Below the pieces are notes generated by a model. It saw nothing but the letters and a program-made list of their open reading frames with translations. It searched no databases and was not told the origin of the DNA. Below are positions 23,455 to 31,914 of a stretch of DNA of 36,264 bases, one piece after another; the stretch's first letter is position 1, and each line of letters opens with the position of its first letter. The translations under genes were made by a program, and so were the position numbers. The DNA comes from Desulfobacteraceae bacterium. GTDB lineage: Bacteria > Desulfobacterota > Desulfobacteria > Desulfobacterales > JACKCP01. Where the stretch lies: contig JACKCP010000020.1 in the NCBI GenBank assembly GCA_020633955.1, positions 1 through 36,264 of the forward strand. Reading direction: 5' to 3'.

Positions 23455-25527
23455 TTAACTTTCGTTTTCCTTTTCAGCCGCTTCAATTATTTTCTGTGCA
23501 ATATCTGGAGGTACCTGTTCATAATGTGAGAATTCAACTGTAAAAGTTCCCTTTCCACCTGTCATGGACCTGAGTTCAGGAGAATATTTCTGAACCTCAG
23601 CCAGGGGAATTTCAGCCTTTACTGAACTTTTCTTTCCAACAGAATCCATACCCTGAACCCTGCCTCTTCTGGAATTAAGATCACCCATTATATCCCCCAT
23701 GCTTTCTTCGGGAGCAATAACTTCAATTTTCATAATAGGTTCAAGAAGAACAGGTGCTGCCTGTGCAATAGCTGCCTTGTATGCAAGTGATCCGGCAACT
23801 TTAAAAGCCTGTTCCGACGAGTCAACACTGTGATATGAACCGTCATCAACAGTAGCTTTGAAGTCAACACAGGGATATCCGGCAAGAACACCTTTTTCCT
23901 TGGCTTCCATAATTCCTTTTTCAACGGCTGGAATATACTGCTTTGGAATGGAACCCCCAACAATTTCTTCAGCAAATACAAATCCGTCACCTTTTGGAAG
24001 AGGTTCAAATCTGACCCAGCAGTCTCCATACTGACCGTGACCGCCTGACTGTTTCTTATGTTTGCCCTGAACTCTTACTGCCTTTGTAATAGTTTCCTTG
24101 TATGGAATTTTTGGAGTTTTAAGAGCAGCATTAACTTTGAATTTTCTTTTAAGTTTTACAATTGTTGTTTCAATATGAAGGGAACCTGAACCTGAAAGGA
24201 TCATTTCATTTGTTTCGTCATTTCTTTGAAGTGTCAAAGCAGGATCTTCATCAATTATTTTGGCAAGGGCTGTAAACACCTTGTCTTCATCACCTTTTTC
24301 CTCTGCCATTACAGCAAATGAAATTACAGGATTTTTGGCTGGCAGCTGAGGAATGGTTACAACATTATCCGGATCGCAAAGGGTATCGCGAGTTTTTGTT
24401 TTTTTAAGTTTTGAAACAGCTACAATATCTCCGGCAAATGCTTCTGTAATATTTTTCTGGGTTTTGCCTTCAGGAACATAAAGTTGTGAAAATCTTTCTT
24501 TTTCATCTTTTTCAACATTAAGGAATGTACCATCCTTACCAAGTTTACCTGAAACAATTTTAAAAATATTAAGCATTCCAGCATATGGATCAAGAATTGT
24601 TTTAAAAACATAGGCTGCAAAAGGTGCATCAGGATCTGTTTTAAGTTCTATTTCCTCACCATTTTTATTAAGAGCTTTTACAGGCTGTGCATCAAGAGGA
24701 CATGGTGCAGCATCAACAATAAAATTCATCAATGCTTCGCATCCTGCTCCGGTTACTGCTGTTCCAAAAAAAACAGGAGCAAAGACTCTGTCTTTAAAGG
24801 CTTTTTTCAAACCGCTTATAATTTCTTCATCTGTAAGCTCTTCGCCTTCAAGATATTTTTCTACTAGCTCATCATCAGATTCTGCTATATTTTCAATTAA
24901 TGCCATTCTTTCTGTTTCAACATCATCGGCAAGTCCTGAAGGAATATCAACAGGCTTCTGGTTGCCGTCAGCATCGTATTCAAAGGCTTTATTGGAAATA
25001 AGATCCACATATCCTTTTAAAGCTGAATTTTCAACAATAGGGAATTGTACAGCAGATGCTCTAAGTCCGCATTGTTCTTCAAAACTTTCAATTATTGAAG
25101 CATAGTCTGCACTTTCCTTATCAAGCTTGTTCATGAAAATTGCACATGGCTTGTTAAGGGAGGCGGCAATTTCCATTGTTTCTTCTGTTTTAATCCTGAT
25201 TCCGTCAACGGCATCAACAACTACAACAATGGATTCAACAGCCTGAAAACAGGGTGGAGCGTCTTCAAAAAAATTCAGGTCACCAGGAGTGTCAATAAGC
25301 ATAACATCGTGCTTTTTCCATGGAACAGTATGAAATCCTGATGAAATACTTGAACCTCTTGTAATTTCTTCAGGTTCAAAGTCCATTACAGTATTGCCTT
25401 CTTCAACTTTTCCTATTCGGGAAGTAAGACCTGCTTTGAAAAGAATATTTTCAGCCAGGGTAGTTTTACCGGCGCTGGCATGACCTGCCAACGCCACATT
25501 TCTTTTCCTTTTGATCGCATCTGACAT
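23455..25527 (-). CDS. fusA: elongation factor G-like translational GTPase
   Basis: A 690-aa GTPase with the full EF-G domain order: GTP-binding domain with G1 GHASAGKT (15-22), switch I Thr near 56, G3 DTPG (79-82) and G4 NKLD (133-136), then domains II-V including the domain IV loop GGHGQYGDCWVRFEPLPKG. It differs from main EF-G in two ways: GHASAGKT replaces the usual HVDAGKT, and Asp83 follows DTPG where the catalytic His is normally found. It therefore belongs to the EF-G-like (EF-G2-type) branch, and may be a second copy with a special role rather than the essential factor. GGAGG lies upstream of the ATG. It follows tlyA by 70 nt on the same strand. Confidence 0.85.
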   Translation of the reverse strand: MSDAIKRKRNVALAGHASAGKTTLAENILFKAGLTSRIGKVEEGNTVMDFEPEEITRGSSISSGFHTVPWKKHDVMLIDTPGDLNFFEDAPPCFQAVESIVVVVDAVDGIRIKTEETMEIAASLNKPCAIFMNKLDKESADYASIIESFEEQCGLRASAVQFPIVENSALKGYVDLISNKAFEYDADGNQKPVDIPSGLADDVETERMALIENIAESDDELVEKYLEGEELTDEEIISGLKKAFKDRVFAPVFFGTAVTGAGCEALMNFIVDAAPCPLDAQPVKALNKNGEEIELKTDPDAPFAAYVFKTILDPYAGMLNIFKIVSGKLGKDGTFLNVEKDEKERFSQLYVPEGKTQKNITEAFAGDIVAVSKLKKTKTRDTLCDPDNVVTIPQLPAKNPVISFAVMAEEKGDEDKVFTALAKIIDEDPALTLQRNDETNEMILSGSGSLHIETTIVKLKRKFKVNAALKTPKIPYKETITKAVRVQGKHKKQSGGHGQYGDCWVRFEPLPKGDGFVFAEEIVGGSIPKQYIPAVEKGIMEAKEKGVLAGYPCVDFKATVDDGSYHSVDSSEQAFKVAGSLAYKAAIAQAAPVLLEPIMKIEVIAPEESMGDIMGDLNSRRGRVQGMDSVGKKSSVKAEIPLAEVQKYSPELRSMTGGKGTFTVEFSHYEQVPPDIAQKIIEAAEKENES

Positions 25528-25597
25528 TTAGTTTTCCTCCTTATAAGTAACAAAATAAAAACTCTATGCTGACTAAAATCTAATAATCTGTATTTTG

Positions 25598-26338
25598 CTA
25601 TTGGTCTAATGTCAACTGTATAATGTACTCCTGGTTACCTTTTGGACCTTTAATCGGTGACGGAACAAGGTTTTTTTTCGCTAAATTGTGTTCCTTGAAA
25701 AAAAGAGTGAGATCTTCAATTATCCTGTCATGTACGGCTTTATCCCTTACAACGCCTCCTTTTTTAACCTCCTGTTTGCCTGCTTCAAACTGAGGTTTTA
25801 TAAGTGCGAAAATATCTGCATTTTTTTTTAAAAATTTCAGTGCTGATGGAATTACTATTTTAAGTGAGATAAAAGAGGTGTCACATACTATAAGATCAAC
25901 TTTCTCACCAATCTGCTCGAAATCCAGATTTCTGATGTTTGTTCTTTCAAATACTTCTACACGACTGTCCTGGCGAAGTTTCCACGCAAGCTGTCCATAT
26001 CCTACGTCAATTGCATAAACTTTTTCTGCACCATTTTGAATGAGATAGTCAGTAAAACCTCCTGTAGAGGCACCAATATCCATGCATACAAGACCTGATA
26101 CATTAAAACCTGTTTTTTCAACAGCTTCCTTTAATTTTAATGCACCTCTGCTCACATAGGGAAAATCTTCCTTTTTAAGTCTTATAACTGTATCTTCAGG
26201 CATGAAAGTACCAGGTTTTAACACTTCAAAACCTTCTGCAACCACATTGCCTGACATTATAAGTGCCTTTGCTCTTTCTCTGCTCTGTGCAAGGCCGTTA
26301 TCAACCATAATCTGGTCAAGACGTTTTTTATTTGTCAT
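25598..26338 (-). CDS. tlyA: TlyA-family rRNA 2'-O-methyltransferase
   Basis: A 246-aa protein with an N-terminal S4 RNA-binding domain (about 5-60, KRLDQIMVDNGLAQSRERAK) and a FtsJ-type SAM methyltransferase domain (about 62-246). The SAM motif MDIGASTGGF is at 86-95. Candidate K-D-K-E active-site residues are Lys68 or Lys70, the Asp of VCDTSF, the Lys of LIKPQ and the Glu of GNQEY. In mycobacteria TlyA methylates ribosomal RNA cytidines; older annotation calls it haemolysin A. The start overlaps the dxs stop by 11 nt, and the dxs-tlyA arrangement is widespread. Confidence 0.93.
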   Translation of the reverse strand: MTNKKRLDQIMVDNGLAQSRERAKALIMSGNVVAEGFEVLKPGTFMPEDTVIRLKKEDFPYVSRGALKLKEAVEKTGFNVSGLVCMDIGASTGGFTDYLIQNGAEKVYAIDVGYGQLAWKLRQDSRVEVFERTNIRNLDFEQIGEKVDLIVCDTSFISLKIVIPSALKFLKKNADIFALIKPQFEAGKQEVKKGGVVRDKAVHDRIIEDLTLFFKEHNLAKKNLVPSPIKGPKGNQEYIIQLTLDQ

Positions 26339-28196
26339 TGTTCAATAATTTCAAAGCGTTTTTTAATATTCCCTCAGGATTTAAATCAAAAAGATTTTTC
26401 AGCTCTTCTGGAGTTCCCTGGGTTACAAATTCATCTTTTATACCCATCCTTATAATATTTTTACTTCCTATTCCCTTTTCTGCAAAAAGTTCAAGAACAG
26501 CACTGCCAAATCCCCCAATAAGAGCATTTTCTTCAATTGTAATTATGTTTGAAATGTTTTCTGCCATTGAACAGATCATTTTTTCATCTAAAGGCTTAAC
26601 AAATCTTGCATCGATAAGTGAAGGTGAAAAACCTTTTTCTTCAAGCATTTGACATGCTTTTTTCGCCGGATTAACCATACTTCCTATTGCAATGATTAAA
26701 ATATCCTCTCCATTTTTTAATAAATCTGCATTCAGGGGAGATATGGCCTCTGCCTTATCATATGAAATAAAGTCTTCTTTTTCAGAATTCCCTCTTGGGT
26801 ATCTGATAGCAACAGGAGAGTCCATTGATTCGGCAGTTTTAAGCATTCTTACAAGCTCGTCACCAGAAGAGGGTGCCATTATTGTAATATTTGGAATTGG
26901 CCTTAAGTAACTTAAATCAAAGGCTCCGTGATGGGTTGGACCGTCTTCTCCAACTATTCCTCCCCTGTCCATTGCAAAAATAACATGATGGCCGTCAAGA
27001 CAGACATCGTGAATCACCTGGTCATAGGCCCTTTGAAGAAAAGTTGAATAAATTGCAACAAAAGGTGTAAAGCCTTCAATTGAAAGTCCGGCAGAAAAAG
27101 TTACTGCATGCTGTTCTGCAATTCCAACATCAAAAAATCTTTTTGGAAATTTTGACTGAAATTCAAGCAGTCCTGTACCATCTGGCATTGCTGCTGTAAT
27201 TGCTGTAATTTTTTCATTATTTTCTGCCATCTGGCATAAAGTTGAACCAAAAATTTTTGTATATGTTGGGAAATTATTGGTTTTTTCTGTTGTGGATGGC
27301 GCAACTCCGTGAAATGCTGTTGGATTTTCCTCGGCAGGCCTGTATCCTTTTCCTTTTTTTGTTGTAACGTGTAAGAGAATTGGCCCTTCAAGATTTTTTA
27401 TATTATTTAAAATATTTACAAGATGACTTAGTTTATGACCGTTTATTGGCCCAAAATAGTCAAAATTAAGTGCCTCAAAAAGCATTCCAGGAGTTACAAA
27501 AGTTTTAAATGACTCTTCGCTTCTTTTTGCAAACTTATAAATATCATCGCCGATTTTTGGAAGTGATTTTAAAAATTCACCAAACTCCTTCCTTAATTCC
27601 TGAAAATACTTTCCGGAAAGCTTTCTGCTCAGAAAAGAGGAGAGTGCACCAACATTTGGAGAAATGGACATTTCATTATCATTTAAAATCACAATAAGCC
27701 TTTTTTTTGAATCTCCCGCATGGTTAAGAGCTTCAAATGACATGCCTGCGGTCATTGACCCGTCGCCTATTACACAGATTACATTTGCAGGATCATTTTT
27801 AAGGCATTTTGCAGCTGACATTCCAAGGCCTGCTGATATTGAGGTGGAACTGTGGCCAACTGTGATTGCATCGTGAACACTTTCACTTACATGGGGAAAT
27901 CCTGAAATTCCGTTTAATTGTCTTAATGTATGAAATTTATCCATTCTCCCTGTAATTATTTTATGGGCATAGGCCTGATGTCCTACATCCCAGATTATTC
28001 TGTCAGCAGGCGAATCAAAAACATAATGAAGAGCTACTGCAAGCTCAACTGCACCAAGGCTTGATGCAAGATGTCCGCCTGTTTTAAGAACCGTTGAAAT
28101 TATCATTTCCCTGATTTCATGGGAAAGAACTTCAAGATCATCAATTGATAAACTTTTTATATCTGAGGGAGTTAAGGTTCTGTCTAAAAATCTCAA
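26328..28196 (-). CDS. dxs: 1-deoxy-D-xylulose-5-phosphate synthase
   Basis: A 622-aa thiamine-diphosphate enzyme that condenses pyruvate and glyceraldehyde-3-phosphate, the first step of the MEP isoprenoid pathway. The ThDP motif spans GDGSMTAG (144-151) to LNDNEM (171-176). GHQAYAHKIITGR (72-84) and the transketolase central motif VGIAEQHAV are intact, and the length is normal. The start is a TTG at 28196, with GGAG 7 nt upstream and MRFLDRTLTPSDIK matching the expected family N-terminus. It lies 12 nt after ispA and overlaps tlyA, so it is part of one operon for isoprenoid supply. Confidence 0.96.
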   Translation of the reverse strand: MRFLDRTLTPSDIKSLSIDDLEVLSHEIREMIISTVLKTGGHLASSLGAVELAVALHYVFDSPADRIIWDVGHQAYAHKIITGRMDKFHTLRQLNGISGFPHVSESVHDAITVGHSSTSISAGLGMSAAKCLKNDPANVICVIGDGSMTAGMSFEALNHAGDSKKRLIVILNDNEMSISPNVGALSSFLSRKLSGKYFQELRKEFGEFLKSLPKIGDDIYKFAKRSEESFKTFVTPGMLFEALNFDYFGPINGHKLSHLVNILNNIKNLEGPILLHVTTKKGKGYRPAEENPTAFHGVAPSTTEKTNNFPTYTKIFGSTLCQMAENNEKITAITAAMPDGTGLLEFQSKFPKRFFDVGIAEQHAVTFSAGLSIEGFTPFVAIYSTFLQRAYDQVIHDVCLDGHHVIFAMDRGGIVGEDGPTHHGAFDLSYLRPIPNITIMAPSSGDELVRMLKTAESMDSPVAIRYPRGNSEKEDFISYDKAEAISPLNADLLKNGEDILIIAIGSMVNPAKKACQMLEEKGFSPSLIDARFVKPLDEKMICSMAENISNIITIEENALIGGFGSAVLELFAEKGIGSKNIIRMGIKDEFVTQGTPEELKNLFDLNPEGILKNALKLLNNDK

Positions 28197-28208
28197 TTTT
28201 TTTCTCCG

Positions 28209-29105
28209 CTATTTTTTTCTGTTTAATATATACCACGCCAGATCTTCAAGTGGATTTGGAGTGATATTGAAATATCTCAGATGAGAAACTGACTTTTCAA
28301 TCAGCTCCCTTGCATATTTTATTGAATTTTCAAGTCCCATCAAAGAAGGGTAGGTGGCCTTGTTTTTTTCAAGGTCAGTTCCAACTGACTTTCCCATTAC
28401 AAGGGGATCACCTGTGACATTTAAAATGTCGTCGGTTACCTGAAAAGCAAGACCGATAAGCTTTCCATATTCATCAAGATTATTCAGGCCTTTTTCATCG
28501 CAATTTCCTATAATACCGCCCGAAACAAGCGAGGCTCTAATAAGAGCTCCTGTTTTTTCCATATGAATATTTTCAAGTTCATCTATACTTATATTTTTTT
28601 GTTCTGCTTCAATATCCTTCATCTGCCCAGAAATCATACCAAGGCTTCCTGCTGCCCCTGATATGACCCTTATAGTTTTAATGGAAGTTAAAGGGTCAAT
28701 ATCCTGTCTGGATAAAACTTCAAAGGCCATATTAAGAAGTCCGTCACCAGCAAGTATTGCAGTTGCTTCACCAAATTTTTTATGGCAGGTAGGTATTCCT
28801 CTTCTTAAATCATCGTCATCCATGGCTGGAAGATCATCATGAATAAGAGAGTAGGTGTGTATCATTTCTATGGCACAGGCACAGTCAAGAGCCTTTGAAC
28901 TTTTTTCATCAAATATTCTTGAAGCTGTAAGACATAAAATGGGGCGGAGCCTTTTCCCTCCGGCAAGAAGCGAATATTCCATTGCGTTAAAAAGCAGCGA
29001 TGGTTTAAGTGTAGAATTTAAAAGTTCTTTTAACCTTTTTTCTACTTCTATTTTATTCTCAAGAAGAAATGCTTTTAAATCAAAATCTTTATTCATCATC
29101 TGCAT
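28209..29105 (-). CDS. ispA: polyprenyl (farnesyl/geranylgeranyl) diphosphate synthase
   Basis: A 298-aa trans-prenyltransferase of the IspA type, which extends isopentenyl diphosphate to about C15-C20. The first Asp-rich motif is in IHDDLPAMDDDDLRRG (89-103), and the second is DDILNVTGD (225-233). GGKRLRP (49-55) and the KNKATYP stretch are also present. The ORF opens at 29105, but ATGs at 29099 and 29096 are equally plausible because all overlap the xseB stop (29091-29089). Such overlap indicates translational coupling. The neighbours xseA, xseB and dxs form a common bacterial gene order. Confidence 0.94.
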   Translation of the reverse strand: MQMMNKDFDLKAFLLENKIEVEKRLKELLNSTLKPSLLFNAMEYSLLAGGKRLRPILCLTASRIFDEKSSKALDCACAIEMIHTYSLIHDDLPAMDDDDLRRGIPTCHKKFGEATAILAGDGLLNMAFEVLSRQDIDPLTSIKTIRVISGAAGSLGMISGQMKDIEAEQKNISIDELENIHMEKTGALIRASLVSGGIIGNCDEKGLNNLDEYGKLIGLAFQVTDDILNVTGDPLVMGKSVGTDLEKNKATYPSLMGLENSIKYARELIEKSVSHLRYFNITPNPLEDLAWYILNRKK

Positions 29106-29343
29106 CCGAATCTGTAAAAAACATATTTTCCAAAGGCTCTTTTGTTGGATTTCCGTTTATATCTTTTTTCAAAACAAGAATTTTTTCTTCAGCCTCATTT
29201 AATTTTTCTTCACAAAATTTTGAGAGCTTTATTCCTTCTTCAAATTTTTTCACTGCATCTTCAAGTGTCAAGTTTCCATCTTCAAGAGATTCAACTATTT
29301 CATCAAGTTTTTGCAGTGCCTCTTCAAAAGTTTTCTTTGCCAT
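29089..29343 (-). CDS. xseB: exodeoxyribonuclease VII small subunit
   Basis: An 84-aa protein with the standard XseB pattern: FEEALQKLDEIVESLEDGNL, LEDAVKKFEEGIKLSKFCEE and an LNEAEEKI end. It has a helical hairpin that assembles on the long XseA coil to form exonuclease VII, which degrades single-stranded DNA. It starts 14 nt after the xseA stop, with AAAGG before the ATG. The acidic tail (SDADDE) extends into the start of ispA. Confidence 0.95.
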   Translation of the reverse strand: MAKKTFEEALQKLDEIVESLEDGNLTLEDAVKKFEEGIKLSKFCEEKLNEAEEKILVLKKDINGNPTKEPLENMFFTDSDADDE

Positions 29344-29357
29344 AAAATCAATTGCCT

Positions 29358-30701
29358 TTAATTAATATTTTTTACAACGCATATCATTGTTCCGTCTTTT
29401 AAAACAACTTCAATTTCATCTTTTTCTTTTACATCTGATATAACAGATGTAATTATTTTTTTTGTATGAGGATTTCTGGTTATTGAGTAACCTCTTTTAA
29501 GAATTTCAAAGGGGTTTAATTCAAAGAGCATGGAAAATCTTTTATCGAATTCATAATTTTTTTTGTAAACTATTTTTTCAAAGTTTTTTATTAAATCCCT
29601 TTTAGAAGATAATAAACTTTCTTTTTTTAAGCTATAAACCAGATCAAGTTTTTTTAATTTAAGACTTGATTTTAAAGTATTTATTGACTTCCTTTGATCC
29701 TGTATGCGCCTTTTCAGTCTTTTTTCAAGGAGCATGGTTTTTTCATCTACAAATAATCTTTTTTCTTCTATATCTTTTTTGGGATCTTTTAATCTTTTTT
29801 CAAAATTATTGAGTTTGTGTTTTTTTACTGCAATATTATTTGAAAATGTATTTAAAAGCCTTTTTTTATATACATTCAAAGTATTTATGATGTCATTTAC
29901 TGAAGGGACGGCATATTCAGCAGCAGCAGTTGGAGTAGGGGCTCTAAGGTCAGATACAAAATCAATTATTGTAAAATCAGTTTCATGGCCAACTCCTGAA
30001 ATAACAGGTATTTTTGAATTAAAAACAGTTCTTGCAAGTTCTTCCGAGTTAAATGGATTGAGGTCTTCAAATGAGCCTCCGCCCCTTGCAATTATAATAA
30101 TATCGATATCATTTAAGGTGTTTATATCATTTACTGCATCAATAATTTCCAAGTGTGCCTTTTCCCCCTGGACTGAAACAGGGCATAACATTACTTCAAT
30201 TTTTGGAAATCTCTTTTTTATGACTTTCATCATGTCCCTTAATGCAGCACCTGTAGGAGAAGTAATAAGAGCTATTTTTGCCGGTAAAAAGGGGAGTCTT
30301 TTTTTATGTTTTTCATCAAAAAGACCTTCATTTAATAACTTTTTCTTAATTTCTTCAAAATCCATCCTTATTGAACCAATGCCTTTTGGCTCAAGAAACT
30401 CAAAGATTATCTGATAGGAACCCCTTGGGGGATAAACTGAAATTCTTCCAAAACCAGTTATTTCAGTTCCGTTTTTTGGTTCAAATTTTAAGTTTTTCTG
30501 CTGGTTTTTAAACATTACAGCGTTTATAAGGGCTTTCTTATCTTTAAGTGAAAAATAAATATGACCTGAAGAAGGCTTTGAAAAATTGGAGATTTCACCT
30601 GTAACCCAGATAAAGGAAAAATTGGATTCAAGGGTTGAATGAATTTGACCTGTAATTTCAGAAACTGTATAAATTTTTTTTCCCTGTGCAACTGAGTCCA
30701 A
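29358..30701 (-). CDS. xseA: exodeoxyribonuclease VII large subunit
   Basis: A 447-aa catalytic subunit. The N-terminal OB-fold (about 9-105) contains IYTVSEITGQI and GHIYFSLKD. The catalytic domain (about 130-330) has GLFDEKHKKRLP, GAALRDMMKVI, ARGGGSFEDLNPFNSEE (205-221) and GVGHETDFTIIDFV. A long coiled coil for XseB binding follows. The start is TTG at 30701, preceded by AGGA about 8 nt away; the residues after it fit the expected N-terminus and no suitable ATG lies nearby. It is the first gene of the xseA-xseB-ispA-dxs-tlyA run. Confidence 0.95.
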   Translation of the reverse strand: MDSVAQGKKIYTVSEITGQIHSTLESNFSFIWVTGEISNFSKPSSGHIYFSLKDKKALINAVMFKNQQKNLKFEPKNGTEITGFGRISVYPPRGSYQIIFEFLEPKGIGSIRMDFEEIKKKLLNEGLFDEKHKKRLPFLPAKIALITSPTGAALRDMMKVIKKRFPKIEVMLCPVSVQGEKAHLEIIDAVNDINTLNDIDIIIIARGGGSFEDLNPFNSEELARTVFNSKIPVISGVGHETDFTIIDFVSDLRAPTPTAAAEYAVPSVNDIINTLNVYKKRLLNTFSNNIAVKKHKLNNFEKRLKDPKKDIEEKRLFVDEKTMLLEKRLKRRIQDQRKSINTLKSSLKLKKLDLVYSLKKESLLSSKRDLIKNFEKIVYKKNYEFDKRFSMLFELNPFEILKRGYSITRNPHTKKIITSVISDVKEKDEIEVVLKDGTMICVVKNIN

Positions 30702-31182
30702 AGCATTTTCCTGTATATGGTTTAAAAAAATGAAATCATAAAATTTAAAATAATTTTTTACAAGGATTGTGTTTGGGTATTTTTAATAAAATTAATACTT
30801 GTTTATAACGACTTATAATATATATTATGTAAACTTTTTATTCTGTTATTTTAATTCCAATCAAAACAGTCACTCTTTTAATTCAAAAATTTTATTAAAC
30901 TTGCAAAAAACGCTGTTTTGTCAAAAAAAGCAAAATTAAAAAATTCACCCATAAAAAACTCCCCTTTAATTTTCTAAATTTTTCAACTTTCCTGAGATTA
31001 ACAAAAACACGTTTACCCCACTAAATAAATATGTTGAAATCATAATGATTTTTCCGATTTTACTTGATTTTAAACTTTTTTAATTTATCTTATTAGCAAC
31101 ATTAAACACTTTAAATCTAGTGAAATTTTTTTTAGCTAAAACGAAACTAATTAATTTAATTAATCTTTAAAGGAGGTAATAA
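30702..31182. other. very AT-rich divergent intergenic region
   Basis: About 480 bases between xseA and the Bax inhibitor-1 family gene, with no gene, dense A and T tracts, and no obvious repeats. It must hold the promoters of both. A possible promoter for the plus-strand gene is listed separately. I could not place the xseA promoter with confidence. Confidence 0.5.
31064..31091 (+). promoter_or_regulatory. possible promoter of the Bax inhibitor-1 family gene
   Basis: TTGATT (31064-31069), a 16-nt spacer and TATCTT (31086-31091). The match is fair but the region is so AT-rich that chance is a concern. It would give a leader of about 85 nt before the AAGGAGGT site. Confidence 0.35.
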
Positions 31183-31863
31183 ATGGACAGAGTTTCTTTT
31201 CAGGAAACTTCTCAAATCAGAGTAAACGGATTTATTCAGAGCGTCTATAACTGGATGGCTGCAGGTCTTGGACTGACAGCAGTTTTTGCCTACATCTTTT
31301 CAGAAATAATATTTCTTCCGCCAGCATTGTTTTTTGTGGCAGTAATTGTTGAAATTGGAATGGTATTTTATCTGAGTTCAAGAATAAACAAGATTCAGGC
31401 ATCAACTGCAACTGCACTTTTCATGATTTATGCTGCCTTGAATGGTATTACTATTTCCTGGCTTGTTTCAGCATATACACCTACTTCTGTATTTGCTGCT
31501 TTTTTTGTATGTGCTGCTACATTTACTGCAACAAGCATTTTTGGGATGGTAACCAAAAAAGACCTTACTGGAGTTGGAAATTTCATGGTAATGGGTCTGA
31601 TAGGAATTATAATTGCATCTCTTGTTAATATATTTGTTCAGAGCTCTGCAATTTTCTGGATTATAAATTATGTAGGTGTAATTGTTTTTGTAGGTCTTAC
31701 AGCCTATGATACCCAGAAAATAAAGGAAATGGCTTTATCACAGCCAGCAGACCTTGAAAACTCTGCTATAAGAAAAGGCGCAATTCTTGGTGCTCTGAGC
31801 CTTTATCTTGATTTTATAAACCTGTTTATAATGATGTTAAGGATAATGGGCGACAGAGAATAA
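31183..31863 (+). CDS. Bax inhibitor-1/YccA family membrane protein
   Basis: A 226-aa inner-membrane protein with about seven transmembrane helices, as in the BI-1/YbhL/YccA family. The N-terminus is short and soluble, with VNGFIQSVYNWMAAGL leading into helix 1. The late family signature GLTAYDTQKIKEMA (about 175-188) and the ending ALSLYLDFINLFIMMLRIMG are clear. Family members are linked to calcium leak or to FtsH protease regulation; the role here is unknown. A perfect ribosome binding site (AAGGAGGT) precedes the ATG, and a shared terminator follows. Confidence 0.93.
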   Translation: MDRVSFQETSQIRVNGFIQSVYNWMAAGLGLTAVFAYIFSEIIFLPPALFFVAVIVEIGMVFYLSSRINKIQASTATALFMIYAALNGITISWLVSAYTPTSVFAAFFVCAATFTATSIFGMVTKKDLTGVGNFMVMGLIGIIIASLVNIFVQSSAIFWIINYVGVIVFVGLTAYDTQKIKEMALSQPADLENSAIRKGAILGALSLYLDFINLFIMMLRIMGDRE

Positions 31864-31888
31864 TTTATGACATTAAATTAAGCTGATA

Positions 31889-31914
31889 AAACCGGGGTAA
31901 TCCCCGGTTTTTTT
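31889..31914. terminator. bidirectional terminator between Bax inhibitor-1 and glmM genes
   Basis: AAACCGGGG (31889-31897) pairs with CCCCGGTTT (31902-31910) around a TAAT loop. T-runs lie on the plus side (to 31914), with a shorter T stretch on the minus side, so it can serve both converging genes. Confidence 0.88.

Noticed and set aside
29704..30414. 236-aa plus-strand reading frame
   Set aside because: It is fully antisense to xseA, which is well supported; the hydrophobic translation is a frame artefact of Lys-rich coding sequence.
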